Of a stretch of 64,000 bases of DNA, positions 36,693 through 45,847 are shown one piece after another; positions within the stretch are counted from its first letter, which is position 1, and each line of letters starts with the position of its first letter. The notes beneath the pieces are model-generated. The model searched no databases, had not been told where the DNA came from, and worked only from the letters and a program-made list of their open reading frames with translations. The stretch spans positions 6,699,501 to 6,763,500 of the forward strand of contig NC_020126.1 of NCBI RefSeq assembly GCF_000331735.1, written 5' to 3'. The stretch comes from Myxococcus stipitatus DSM 14675 (GTDB taxonomy: Bacteria; Myxococcota; Myxococcia; Myxococcales; Myxococcaceae). The position numbers and the translations under genes are program-made.

Positions 36693-36773
36693 TGCACAAC
36701 TGTTTCATCTCGCTTGCAACGCTTTCACCGGGGGGACGTGAAGGCGCCGCGAGCAATGCCTACCTTCCCTGTT

Positions 36774-37607
36774 ATGCCCATCCGGACGTTGGCGCATCTG
36801 TCGGACCTGCACCTGGACCTGAGCGTCACGAGCGACACCGCCGCGCGCGCGTTGATGACGGCCCTGACTGAATGCGGCGCCGACCATGTGGTGGTGACGG
36901 GGGACCTGACGCACCAGGGCTTGCGCGAGGAGTACCGTCGATTCCTGGACATCTTCTCGCCGCTGCTCGACGTGGGCCGCCTCACCTTCATCCCCGGCAA
37001 CCATGACCGCCCCGGCAACGACGTGGGGCGCGGGTGGATGGATGGCCTCAAGGTGCGCACCGTGCGCTGCCCCGGAGTCTACTTCGTCTGCGTGGACTCC
37101 ACGGGCGAGCACAACCGCAACTACTTCGCGAGCCACGGCACCCTCTCCCGCGACACGGTGGAGAAGGTGGAGTGCGCGCTGAACGCCGCGCCGCGCGACG
37201 CGCTGGTGGCCGTGCTGGTGCACCACCACGTGCTGCCGCTGCCCGAGGAGAGCCTCCCGGAGCGGCTGGCCTCGAAGCTGGGCTGGCCTCACGCGTCGGA
37301 GCTGTCGCTGGGCGCGGAGCTGGTGAAGCGCATCCAGGGCCGGTGTGACCTGGTGCTGCATGGCCACCGCCACCGTCCGGGAGAGTCCGTCCTGGACCCG
37401 GTGCGGGGCCGCGCCCTGCGGGTGTGCAACGCGGGCAGCTCCACGGACCTGGGACGCTTCCGACTGTTCCGGCACTCGGAAGGCCGGCTGGTGGGCGAGC
37501 CCGAGTGGTACCACTCGGCCCAGCCGGTGCGCCCTCGCACGGCCAGTCACAACGTGCGGCCCGCGCTCCAGTATCTGGTGACACAGCTGGGCCTGGCGCT
37601 GTTCTGA
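36774..37607 (+). CDS. Class III phosphodiesterase-like metallophosphoesterase
   Basis: 277 residues. Metal sites in order: LAHLSDLHLD, VVTGDLTHQG, FIPGNHDRPG, VLVHHHVLP and LVLHGHRHRPG, the pattern of the cAMP phosphodiesterase (CpdA/Rv0805) group. The ATG at 36774 gives the usual N-terminus; one six codons upstream at 36756 is also in frame. No strong ribosome-binding site is seen for either. Substrate cannot be told from sequence; a phosphodiester is expected. Confidence 0.85.
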   Translation: MPIRTLAHLSDLHLDLSVTSDTAARALMTALTECGADHVVVTGDLTHQGLREEYRRFLDIFSPLLDVGRLTFIPGNHDRPGNDVGRGWMDGLKVRTVRCPGVYFVCVDSTGEHNRNYFASHGTLSRDTVEKVECALNAAPRDALVAVLVHHHVLPLPEESLPERLASKLGWPHASELSLGAELVKRIQGRCDLVLHGHRHRPGESVLDPVRGRALRVCNAGSSTDLGRFRLFRHSEGRLVGEPEWYHSAQPVRPRTASHNVRPALQYLVTQLGLALF

Positions 37608-37685
37608 GGCCGCCTCCTCGCTGCGCGAGCATGAGCCTGCCCTCCTGGAGCGTGAATGCCAGGGGGGTGCAGGGAGGTTCTCCCC

Positions 37686-38081
37686 GTGTCGGGAGGATGC
37701 TTGGCGCGACTGGACGCGGACGAAAGCGCGAAAAGAGTCCTGGTCGTCGATGACGACGCGGACTGGCGGGAATTCCTTCGGCTCTGCCTGGAGGACCTGG
37801 GGTATGAAGCCATCGAGGCGGCCGACGGGCAGGAGGCCCTGGACAGCCTGCGGCGCGGGGAGCGCTTCGAGGTCATGCTGCTGGACCTCAACATGCCGGG
37901 CATGAGCGGCCTGGAGGTCGTGGAGCACCTTCCGCGCGGGGAACAGCCCCGGGTGGTGTTCCTCACCTCGGCGGCGGCCCAGGACGTGGGCCATGCCCTG
38001 ATGTCCGGCCCCCACTACTACCTCCCCAAGGGGGCCAGTCGGGACCAACTGTCTCTCCTCTTGCAATCACTTGGTGAGTGA
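37686..38081 (+). CDS. Single-domain response regulator
   Basis: 131 residues. After a short lead, the receiver has RVLVVDDDADWREFLRL, phospho-Asp in VMLLDLNMPGMSGLEVVE, switch Thr in VVFLTSAAA and Lys in YYLPKGASR. No output domain. The GTG at 37686 is chosen because GGGAGG lies eight bases upstream. It has no kinase neighbour. Confidence 0.85.
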   Translation: MSGGCLARLDADESAKRVLVVDDDADWREFLRLCLEDLGYEAIEAADGQEALDSLRRGERFEVMLLDLNMPGMSGLEVVEHLPRGEQPRVVFLTSAAAQDVGHALMSGPHYYLPKGASRDQLSLLLQSLGE

Positions 38082-38156
38082 GCCGCTGGAGCTCAAAGGG
38101 TACGGTAGAGGGCTCCTGAAGGGAGGGCCGTCATCGTCTCGGAGCTGCTCATCATC

Positions 38157-39440
38157 TTGTTGCTCGTCCTGGCCAACGGTGTGTTCGCCGGGGCGGAGCT
38201 CGCGGTCATCTCCTTGCGCCGCACCCGGCTGAAGGAGCTGGTGGAACAGGGAAGCAGCTCCGCGAAGGCCGTGGAGGCCCTGCGCGCGGACCCGGAGCGA
38301 TTCCTCGCGACGGTGCAGATTGGCATCACCGTCATCGGCGCCACGGCCGCGGCCTTCGGTGGCGCGAGCATCGCCAACCGGCTGGCGCCGCTGCTGGCAA
38401 ACCTGGGCCTGCCCGCGGAGACGGCGGACGAGGTGGCCCTGGCCGGCGTCGTCGTCATCGTGTCCTACCTGTCGCTGGTGTTGGGGGAGCTGGTCCCCAA
38501 GTCGCTCGCGCTGCGGGCGGGGGAGCGCTACGCGCTGCTCATCGGTCCCCCGCTGCGAGGGCTGTCGTGGCTGATGCGGCCGGTGGTGTGGTTCCTCACG
38601 GCGAGCTCCAACGTGGTGCTGCGGCTGTTCGGCGACAAGACGAACTTCAGCGAGAGCCGGCTGTCGGCGGAGGAGCTGCAAGCGCTGGTGGAGGAGGCCG
38701 CGAAGCAGGGCTCGCTGGACCCTCGGGCGGGAGAGATTGCCGCGCGGGCCTTCGAGATGGGCGAGCTCACGGTGGGCGAGCTGATGGTGACGCGCGAGCA
38801 GATCATCGCGCTGCGCCGGCACGCGAGCGCGGAGGAGATTCGCCAGACGCTGCTGGAGCACGGGCACTCGCGGATGCCGGTGTTCGAGGGGACGATGGAC
38901 AACATCGTCGGCTACGTCATCGCCAAGGATTTGCTCGGCGTGGCGTGGGAGGGGCACCTCATCGTCCTGGAGGACGTGATGAGGCCCGCCTTCTTCCTCG
39001 TCGAGACGATGCGGGCCATGGATGCGCTGAAGGAGCTCCAGCGGCGGCGCATGCAGCTGGCGGTCGTCGTGGACGAGCGCGGCGGCGTCGTGGGCCTGCT
39101 GACCATCGAGGACCTGGTCGAGGAGATGGTGGGCGACATCCTCAGCGAGTCGGAGACGCCCGAGGAACTCGTGGTGAGGGAGAGCCCGGTGGCGGCGGTG
39201 GTGCAGGGCAGCGCGGCCATCCGGGATATCAACCGCGAGCTGGGGTTGGACCTGGATGAGAACCAGGACTACTCGACGGTGGCGGGGCTGAGCATCGCGC
39301 TGGCGGGCGGAGCGATTCCGGAGCCTGGGACGAAGCTCCAGACCAAGAATGGACTGGAGCTCGAGGTGCTGGAGGCCACTCCCCGGCGCGTGCGCACGGT
39401 GCGCATCCACCTGCCGCCGCCCAAGCCGGAGGGCGAGTAG
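38157..39440 (+). CDS. CNNM/CorC-type membrane protein with CBS pair (hemolysin C family)
   Basis: About 427 residues: DUF21/CNNM membrane domain with ANGVFAGAELAVISLRRTRLKEL and four helices, a CBS pair (VGELMVTREQIIALRR to LLTIEDLVEEMVGDIL), and a C-terminal CorC/HlyC domain (INRELGLDLDENQDYSTVAGL). Such proteins move or sense Mg2+/Co2+. The start is unclear: the usual N-terminus (SELLIILLLVLANG) begins about eight codons upstream where no ATG, GTG or TTG exists; GGGAGG at 38121 is six bases before an ATC. The TTG at 38157 is a conservative choice. Confidence 0.88.
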   Translation: MLLVLANGVFAGAELAVISLRRTRLKELVEQGSSSAKAVEALRADPERFLATVQIGITVIGATAAAFGGASIANRLAPLLANLGLPAETADEVALAGVVVIVSYLSLVLGELVPKSLALRAGERYALLIGPPLRGLSWLMRPVVWFLTASSNVVLRLFGDKTNFSESRLSAEELQALVEEAAKQGSLDPRAGEIAARAFEMGELTVGELMVTREQIIALRRHASAEEIRQTLLEHGHSRMPVFEGTMDNIVGYVIAKDLLGVAWEGHLIVLEDVMRPAFFLVETMRAMDALKELQRRRMQLAVVVDERGGVVGLLTIEDLVEEMVGDILSESETPEELVVRESPVAAVVQGSAAIRDINRELGLDLDENQDYSTVAGLSIALAGGAIPEPGTKLQTKNGLELEVLEATPRRVRTVRIHLPPPKPEGE

Positions 39441-39458
39441 CCGACACGTCCCGGAGGC

Positions 39459-40574
39459 TCAGCCCTCCGCGACGCGCATCCCCTCCTTCATCTCCTCCGT
39501 CGCCCTCAACACAAGCTCGTCCCCCGCCTCCAGCGCGCCGAAGACCTCAATCTTCTCGCCCACACGCAGGCCGCGCGTCACGGGGATGCGCCTGGCGGCG
39601 CCGTCCTGGATGCGCAGGACATAGGTCCCCATTCCGCTCTCCACCACGGCCGTGCGAGGCAACACAACGGTGGGCCCCGGCGAGGAGAGCGTCAGTCGCG
39701 CCTCGGCGACCATCATGGGAAGCAGCGCGCCGTCCGCGTTGTCGACATCCGCCTCCACCCGCTCCGAGCGCAGCGCCGCATCCAGCGCCCCTGCCCTTCG
39801 ACTGAAGGTCGCGGAGAAGACGCGGCCGGGCAATGAGCGCACGGAGAACGTCACCGCGCCGCCCAGCCGGACGTAGGGGCTGTAGGACTCGGGAATCGAC
39901 AGGGTGAGCCGCATCTTCTGGAGGGCCTTCACGACCACCATCGGCTTGTTCGAGCCCCGGCCGGAGGGCCCCACATAGGCCCCCAGCTCCACGTTGCGCT
40001 CGGTCACCACGCCATCGAAGGGCGCCTTCATCACCAGGTAGCCCTTCATCGCCGCGAGCTCGTCATGGGTGGCCCTGGCGGCGACCACCTGCGCGGCATC
40101 CGCCTGCTCCTTGGCGCGCGCCTGGTCGATGGCGTCCCGGGCCACGGCACCCTCGGTCTGGCTGGTCTTCAGCGTCCGCTCGTAGGTCGCCTTCGACGCG
40201 ACGTGCAGCGCCTCCATCGCGGCCAGACGCGCCTTCGCCGAGGCGAGCTGCGCCTCGATTTCAGGGGCCTCGAGCGTCACCAGCACGTCGCCCTTTCGAA
40301 CGACGGCGCCGATGTCGACGCGCAGGTGTTTCACGTAGCTGTTCACCTTCGCGTAGACGTCCACCGTCTGGTCCGCCATCAACTCGGCGGGCAGCCGCAA
40401 GTGGGACTCGAGGCGGGAGGACTCGACACGGAAGGTCTCCGTGGCGGTCCGCGCGACGGGCCTCGCGGTCTCGGAGGAGGTCTTCGCGGGCGCATCAGCG
40501 GTCCGGCAGGCGCTCACGCTCACCAGCCCACCGGCGGCCAACAGGACAGACCAGCGCCTGGCTCGCGCGCGCAT
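39459..40574 (-). CDS. RND efflux periplasmic adaptor (membrane fusion protein), lipoprotein
   Basis: 371 residues. Signal peptide with lipobox LVSVSAC, then a barrel-sandwich/lipoyl part (VYAKVNSYVKHLRVDIGAVVRKGDVLVTLEAPE), an alpha-hairpin coiled coil (about 100-165), MKAPFDGVVTERNVELGAYVG, a beta-barrel and a membrane-proximal domain. ATG at 40574 lies one base after the pump stop with GGAG upstream. It links the inner-membrane pump to TolC. Genes are in the order TolC-pump-adaptor, last in the operon. Confidence 0.94.
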   Translation of the reverse strand: MRARARRWSVLLAAGGLVSVSACRTADAPAKTSSETARPVARTATETFRVESSRLESHLRLPAELMADQTVDVYAKVNSYVKHLRVDIGAVVRKGDVLVTLEAPEIEAQLASAKARLAAMEALHVASKATYERTLKTSQTEGAVARDAIDQARAKEQADAAQVVAARATHDELAAMKGYLVMKAPFDGVVTERNVELGAYVGPSGRGSNKPMVVVKALQKMRLTLSIPESYSPYVRLGGAVTFSVRSLPGRVFSATFSRRAGALDAALRSERVEADVDNADGALLPMMVAEARLTLSSPGPTVVLPRTAVVESGMGTYVLRIQDGAARRIPVTRGLRVGEKIEVFGALEAGDELVLRATEEMKEGMRVAEG

Positions 40575-40575
40575 T

Positions 40576-43500
40576 TCAGACAGCTCCCATCGCATGGTGT
40601 TCACTCTCCACATCGGAAGGATCAAGAGACTTGGAAGTCGTGGGGACGGAGTCCTGCGCCCAGGCGAACGCGAGCGGCAGGACGAACAAGACGACCAGCG
40701 TCGAGGCGCTCAAGCCCCCGAGCACCGCCCGCGCCAGCGGGGCCATCTGGTCACCGCCCTCGCCGTGCCCCACGGCCATGGGCAGCATTCCGGCGAGCAT
40801 CGCCAGCGTCGTCATCAAGATGGGGCGCACGCGCAGCGACACACCCTCGAGCGCGGCCTGAAGGGCTCCGACTCCCGCCCTGCGGCGTTGCTCGGCGCTG
40901 GCGACCATCAGCACGCCATTCGAGATGGAGACACCGACGGCCATGATGATGCCCATGTAGGACTGGAGGTTGAGCGTGGAGCCGGTGAGCAGCAGCGCAC
41001 CGAGCGCCCCCAGCACGACGGCGGGCACGGCCGTGAGGACGACGATGGCCAGCCGGAACGACTGGAAGCTGGCCGCCAGGAGCAGGAAGACCGCCACGAT
41101 GGCGACCCCCAGTCCGTTCGCCAGGCTGTCCAAGGTGTCGTCGAGCACCACGGAGAGCCCCGCGAGCTGCACATTCACACCCTTGGGCAGCTCACCGAGG
41201 GACTTGATGGCCGCCTGCACCTCGCGCCGGGCCCGAGCCAGGTCCGTGCCGTGGACATTCGCGGTGACCGAGGCGAAGGCCAGGGTCCCCAGGTTGTGGG
41301 TCTCACCGTGGGCGAGGCCCGGGGTGATGGTCGCGACGTCCCCCAGCACGGGACGGTTCGCGTTCTTCAGGAGCGGCACCTGGGCCAGGTCCTGTTCGCT
41401 GCTCAGCGCGCTCGCGGGTGTCTGGACCTGCACGTCGTAGGCGATGCCCATCATCCCTTCGACCCACATGTTCTTGGACGTGTATCGCGAGGACGACGTG
41501 GACGCGGTCAGCGAGCGGGTGATGTCCTGCATGTCGACCCCGAGCTGCGCGGCGCGGACGCGGTCCACCTCCACGTTCAGCGCGGGGTAACGCAGTGACT
41601 GCTGCACCTGTTGGTCGCGGAGGGAGTCAATGCCTCGCAGCCGCTCGAGCAACATCCCCGCGTATTTTTCATTCACCTTCTTCTTCATCCCGGAGAACCG
41701 GACCTCAATGGGATACAGCGAGCCTTGCCCCAGGATTCTCTCGGTGATCTCCACGGGCTCGAACGCGACCTGGACCTCCGGCATCACTTCTCTCATCCGA
41801 TGACGGAGCCGGTCCTTCAGCGTGTCTGTATCGCCGACTTCTCCCTCGAAGGCGACTTGTAACAACGCTTCATGAGGCCCCGCGTTGTAGAGGTAGATGG
41901 GGCTGATGGCGAATGACGAGGGGTGTTGTCCCACGTACGCAGAGGAGATTCGGACCTGGTCGGCACCCACCACTTCCTCGATGACTCCCATCGCCTGATG
42001 AACCACCTGCTCTGTTTTCTCAATACGTGAGCCTTCCGCCGCGCGAAGCCTGAGCTGGAGCTGGCGGGAGTCCACGCGAGGCAACACGTCCTTGCCGATG
42101 CGCTGGAGCGACACCACCGCCAGGAGGCTCAGGGCGCCGATTCCCACTGAAACAAGCCACCGCCGCCCAGGCATCAGCCGCTCGACGACGCGGCGCACGC
42201 GTCCCACGGGCGGAATCGCGCCCTCCCCGCTCGGATGGGCCCCTTGTTTCTTGAGCATCCAGCTCGCGAGCACCGGCACGAGCGACTGGGAGAGCAGGAA
42301 GGAGATGACCATCGAGCAGCCGATGGCCAGGGCGAGCGGGCGGAACAGCGCGCCGGGGATGCCGCCCATGGTGAGCGCGGGCGCGAAGACGGAGAGGATG
42401 CACAGGAGGATGAGCAGCTTCGAGAACGCAATCTCGCGGCACGCGTCCCACACGGCCACCGTCACTGTCTTCCCGCGATGGAGGTGCTGGTGGATGTTCT
42501 CGATGGTCACCGTGCTCTCGTCCACCAGCACACCCACCGCGAGCGCCAGGCCCGCCAGGGTCATGGTGTTGATGGACTGTCCGAACAGCTTGAGGAACAG
42601 CACGCCCGAGATGATGGCGATGGGGATGGTGACGATGACGATGAGCGCGGAGCGCCCGTCTCTCAGGAACAGGAGGACCATCAACCCCGTCAGCACCGCG
42701 CCGAGGATGCCCTCCGCCATCAACCCTTTCAGCGCCCCCACCACGTAGACGGACTGGTCGAACTCGTAGGAGATGTGGACGTCGTCGGGCAGGTTCGACT
42801 GGATGCGAGGGATGGACTCCTTGAGCTTCTGCACCACGTGCACCGTCGAGGCATTCCCCGACTTGGCGACGTTGAGGTAGACGGAGCGCTTGCCGTTCAC
42901 CAGGGCATAGCCGGTGGCGACATCCGCCCCGTCCTTCACCGTGGCGATGTCTCGGACGTAGAGATTCGCCACCGAGCCCTTGAAGAGGGGGATGTTTCCA
43001 AAGTCCTCGACAGCGCGAATCGTGCTGTTGGTGGGTGTGAGGTACGTCGTGTCCCCGATGTGGACGTTCCCTGACGGAGCCGTCACGTTCTGCCGGGCGA
43101 TGGCCTCGACGACTTGCTCGGGCGTGAGGTTGTGGACGCGGAGCTTCTCGGGCTCGATGTTGATTTCAATCGTGCGCGGGCTGCCGCCGAACGGGGGCGC
43201 AGTGGTGAGGCCGGGAATGGAGATGAGGAACGGGCGCGCGGTGAAGTTGGCGATGTCCTGGAGCTGGTTGTTCGTCTTCGTCTCGCTGCGGAACACCAAC
43301 TGGCCCACCGGCTGCGACGAGGCATCGAAGCGGATGATGAAGGGCGGAGGGGCGCCGGGAGGAAGGAACACCTGCGAGCGGTTCGACAGGGCGTTGATCT
43401 CCGCCACCGCCTGTCCCATGTCGGTGCCTTCGTAGAAGGCAATCTTCATCAGGGTCAGGCCCTGGGAGTTCTTCGTCTCGATGCCCTTGATGCCGTTGGT

Positions 43501-43719
43501 GAACAACATCATGTTCACGTACATCTTGGTGAAATAGCCCTCCATCTGCGCGGGCGTGTACCCGTTGAAGGTATGGGCGATGTAGACGACGGGGAGGTTC
43601 ATCTCCGGCAGGACGTCGACCTTGATGTCCTGGGCCGCGCGCACGCCGAAGAAGAGCATGGCGACGACCAGCACCAGCACCGTGACGGGCCGGCGCAGGG
43701 ATACCTTCAGGATGCTCAT
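40576..43719 (-). CDS. RND-family efflux pump (HAE/AcrB-like)
   Basis: 1047 residues, twelve helices with two large periplasmic loops. The start LRRPVTVLVLVVAMLFFGVRAAQDIKVDVLPEMNLPVVYI resembles HAE-type pumps (shown in part). In TM4 the proton-relay pair usual as VDD is LAVGVLVDESTVTIENI, so the second Asp is Glu. TM10-12 carry GIIMAVGVSISNGVLMV and RVRPILMTTLAMLAGMLP. The ATG overlaps the TolC stop. Substrate is unknown; the ECF-type promoter shared with a neighbouring sigma factor hints at stress or metal export. Confidence 0.94.
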   Translation of the reverse strand: MSILKVSLRRPVTVLVLVVAMLFFGVRAAQDIKVDVLPEMNLPVVYIAHTFNGYTPAQMEGYFTKMYVNMMLFTNGIKGIETKNSQGLTLMKIAFYEGTDMGQAVAEINALSNRSQVFLPPGAPPPFIIRFDASSQPVGQLVFRSETKTNNQLQDIANFTARPFLISIPGLTTAPPFGGSPRTIEINIEPEKLRVHNLTPEQVVEAIARQNVTAPSGNVHIGDTTYLTPTNSTIRAVEDFGNIPLFKGSVANLYVRDIATVKDGADVATGYALVNGKRSVYLNVAKSGNASTVHVVQKLKESIPRIQSNLPDDVHISYEFDQSVYVVGALKGLMAEGILGAVLTGLMVLLFLRDGRSALIVIVTIPIAIISGVLFLKLFGQSINTMTLAGLALAVGVLVDESTVTIENIHQHLHRGKTVTVAVWDACREIAFSKLLILLCILSVFAPALTMGGIPGALFRPLALAIGCSMVISFLLSQSLVPVLASWMLKKQGAHPSGEGAIPPVGRVRRVVERLMPGRRWLVSVGIGALSLLAVVSLQRIGKDVLPRVDSRQLQLRLRAAEGSRIEKTEQVVHQAMGVIEEVVGADQVRISSAYVGQHPSSFAISPIYLYNAGPHEALLQVAFEGEVGDTDTLKDRLRHRMREVMPEVQVAFEPVEITERILGQGSLYPIEVRFSGMKKKVNEKYAGMLLERLRGIDSLRDQQVQQSLRYPALNVEVDRVRAAQLGVDMQDITRSLTASTSSSRYTSKNMWVEGMMGIAYDVQVQTPASALSSEQDLAQVPLLKNANRPVLGDVATITPGLAHGETHNLGTLAFASVTANVHGTDLARARREVQAAIKSLGELPKGVNVQLAGLSVVLDDTLDSLANGLGVAIVAVFLLLAASFQSFRLAIVVLTAVPAVVLGALGALLLTGSTLNLQSYMGIIMAVGVSISNGVLMVASAEQRRRAGVGALQAALEGVSLRVRPILMTTLAMLAGMLPMAVGHGEGGDQMAPLARAVLGGLSASTLVVLFVLPLAFAWAQDSVPTTSKSLDPSDVESEHHAMGAV

Positions 43720-45131
43720 GGGTTCTGGGCTCCACGGACCTGCTGAAGAAAGGGATTGAGGTCACCCGCCGCGGCCGACTTGAGCAGCAGGGCTTGCCAG
43801 ATGCCGTTCTGAGCCAGCTCCAGGTCGACCTCCGCCCGAGTCACCGCGAAGGTCGCTTGGGTGAGCTCGACAATGGTCCCCAGCCCGCTGTCATACCGGG
43901 CCGTGCCCTGCTGGAAGCCCTCCACCGCGGCGGACTTCTGCACCCGAGACTCACGGGAGACCTCGGTTGCGAGGTGGAACTTGTGCTCGGCGAAGCGCGC
44001 CTGAGCCACCAGCTCTTGCGTCGCCAGCTCCTGCTCCTGCTGGAGCGCGCGAGTGCGCCCCTCTCGAGCGGCTTCACTGGAGAAGCTGCGGACCAGGGCG
44101 GAGAGGTTCCAGCTCAGGCCCAGCCCCGCCACGTAGTTGCCTCGGTCGATGCCGACGCCGTCGACGTACGAGCGCGAGAATGCCGCTGGGTTCTGTCCGT
44201 AGTCATTGCGGAAACCCGAGCCACGCCCCTGCAAGAGGCCGAAGGCGGAGAGTGTGGGCCGGCCCTCGGCGGAGGCGACCTTGGCCTCCTGCGCTCCTTG
44301 GAGGACCTGCCCCTCGTGCACCGCGAGGATCGGGTGGCTCGGGGTGACGGCCGCGGGGTCGGTTGCCTCGGGGGTGGCTTGGTGGAAGGTGGGCTCCAGT
44401 TGGAACTCACGGAAGGGAACCCCCATCAGCACCGCGAGCTCTTTCGAAGCCAGGAGCTCCGCGTCCTGGGCCTTGAGCCACAGGGCCCTGGCATTCGCGA
44501 GCTCCGCGCGCGCGAAGGAGGCATCGACGCCAGGAGAGAGCCCACTTCCGGTGTGGCTCTCGACTGTCTCGAGCACGACCTGGAGGCGCGAGACATTCTC
44601 CTTCTGGATGTGGTGGAGACGCTGAGCCGTCGAGAGGTTGAGGTATGCGTGGGTGACCCGGACGCCGTGCTTGAACTTCTCGAGCTCGAGTTCCCGGCGC
44701 CGCAGGTCTTCCGTTCTCGACGACAGCTCAATCTGTCGGTCCAGCCGTCCGAACGTCGAGACATTCCAGTGGACCAGCACCGAGTACAGGGCACCGAAGG
44801 AGGCATTCCAGTTCTGCGCTGGCAGAGGAGGCGCGCTGGTCGAGGCATTGGAGGGTCCGCCCGGTGAATACAGTGGCCCATGCATGGCATTCACGGTGCC
44901 GTAGACCTGCTGCGCGGACAGCACGACCTCCGGCAGATAGGCTTGTTTCGTATGGGAGAGGTCGTCTCGAGCCGCGTCTCGCCGGGACTCCTTCGCGCGA
45001 ATGGCGCCGTGGTTCTGGAGCGCCGTGTCCAAGGACTCACGCAAGGTGAGCATTCGAGACCAGGCCACGGCGGGCTGGAGGAGGATGAAAAGCGCGGCGC
45101 CAGCGCCTCGCGAGAGCAATGCGAACCCCAT
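43716..45131 (-). CDS. TolC-family outer membrane efflux protein
   Basis: 471 residues. Signal peptide (GFALLSRGAGAALFILLQPAVAWS) after the ATG at 45131, which has AGGAG nine bases upstream. Two internally repeated outer-membrane-factor units follow: LTLRESLDTALQNHGAIRAKESRRDAARDDLS and the later GLGTIVELTQATFAVTRAEVDLELAQNGIWQALL (parts). First gene of a three-gene efflux operon with an ECF-like promoter about 95 bases upstream. Function: outer-membrane exit duct. Confidence 0.92.
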   Translation of the reverse strand: MGFALLSRGAGAALFILLQPAVAWSRMLTLRESLDTALQNHGAIRAKESRRDAARDDLSHTKQAYLPEVVLSAQQVYGTVNAMHGPLYSPGGPSNASTSAPPLPAQNWNASFGALYSVLVHWNVSTFGRLDRQIELSSRTEDLRRRELELEKFKHGVRVTHAYLNLSTAQRLHHIQKENVSRLQVVLETVESHTGSGLSPGVDASFARAELANARALWLKAQDAELLASKELAVLMGVPFREFQLEPTFHQATPEATDPAAVTPSHPILAVHEGQVLQGAQEAKVASAEGRPTLSAFGLLQGRGSGFRNDYGQNPAAFSRSYVDGVGIDRGNYVAGLGLSWNLSALVRSFSSEAAREGRTRALQQEQELATQELVAQARFAEHKFHLATEVSRESRVQKSAAVEGFQQGTARYDSGLGTIVELTQATFAVTRAEVDLELAQNGIWQALLLKSAAAGDLNPFLQQVRGAQNP

Positions 45132-45223
45132 ACACAACGGCTCCTTGATGAGACACACGACGGCGTGCGCATCCGCTCGTTCGCGGATGCGTGTGCTTGA
45201 AATCAGATGACTCGGTATTCATC

Positions 45224-45250
45224 TAGGCGCGCCGTGGGCCGGGCGTGACA
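45224..45250 (-). promoter_or_regulatory. ECF-type promoter of the efflux operon (TGTCACGCCC-N13-CCTA)
   Basis: TGTCACGCCC at 45241-45250 and CCTA at 45224-45227, 13 bases apart, read on the minus strand. The same elements at the same spacing lie before the ECF sigma gene (47092-47118). The transcript would start about 85-90 bases before tolC. Identity of two ten-base elements and spacing is seen directly; recognition by the sigma factor is inference. Confidence 0.7.
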
Positions 45251-45296
45251 CCTGGAGACATTTCTCGTGTGCCGACGGGCGCGGGCCGCGTGAAAC

Positions 45297-45330
45297 AAAA
45301 AGGTGGCCCATCACGCGGATGAGCCACCTG
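45297..45330 (-). terminator. Intrinsic terminator after the YHS-like lipoprotein gene
   Basis: On the minus strand AGGTGGCTCAT pairs with ATGGGCCACCT (one mismatch), followed by TTTTTGTTT. It ends the sigma-membrane protein-lipoprotein unit and separates it from the efflux operon's promoter. Confidence 0.85.
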
Positions 45331-45359
45331 GGGAACAGCGCTGTGCTTGGAGCGTCGGG

Positions 45360-45833
45360 CTACTTCGTGGCGCTGGCGAGCTGCTTCGAGTAGGTGGAGA
45401 AGGTCTCCTCGTTCTCGAAGTAGATGGCGTTGCCGTCGTGGGTGATGCCAATGACGGCCTTCGCCTTGTCCACGGGCTTCTGGCTCACCGGGTCCGTCGC
45501 GGTCCGCGCCGTCGCGTCCTTCGCGAGCCGGTCCTTACACATGTCACAGCAGCCGTAGTAGGTCTGCCCGGCGACCTCGATGGGAATCTGGGGCTTGCCC
45601 ATCATCTGGTTGTTCACCATGCAGACGAGGCTCGGGTCGGCGAGACGCGTGAGGGAGCCCGGCTGCCCCATGGCCGCGGTGGGAGCCGACGACGCGGGTT
45701 TCATGTGCATCGCGGGTGCGGCGGCCTGGGGACTTTCGACCTTCGCCGGAGCCAGCTGAACAGCCTCGTCACGCTTGGCGCAGGCGCCCGCGAACATCAT
45801 CACTCCCACCACTGCCCAACTCGTCGCTTTCAT
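45360..45833 (-). CDS. YHS/TRASH-like metal-binding lipoprotein
   Basis: 157 residues. Lipobox FAGAC after a short signal (ATSWAVVGVMMFAGAC), an Ala/Pro-rich spacer with MHMKP, then SLVCMVNNQMMGKP...YYGCCDMCKDRLAKD, which resembles YHS/TRASH domains that bind transition metals through Cys (here CMV, CCDMC). A second part (KAVIGITHDGNAIYFENEETFSTYSKQL) is the YHS-like tail. Start is one of two adjacent ATGs (45836 or 45833) after GGGAGAGG. It follows the Cys-rich membrane protein by 14 bases, probably the third gene of the ECF unit. Confidence 0.78.
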   Translation of the reverse strand: MKATSWAVVGVMMFAGACAKRDEAVQLAPAKVESPQAAAPAMHMKPASSAPTAAMGQPGSLTRLADPSLVCMVNNQMMGKPQIPIEVAGQTYYGCCDMCKDRLAKDATARTATDPVSQKPVDKAKAVIGITHDGNAIYFENEETFSTYSKQLASATK

Positions 45834-45847
45834 CATCCTCTCCCTTT

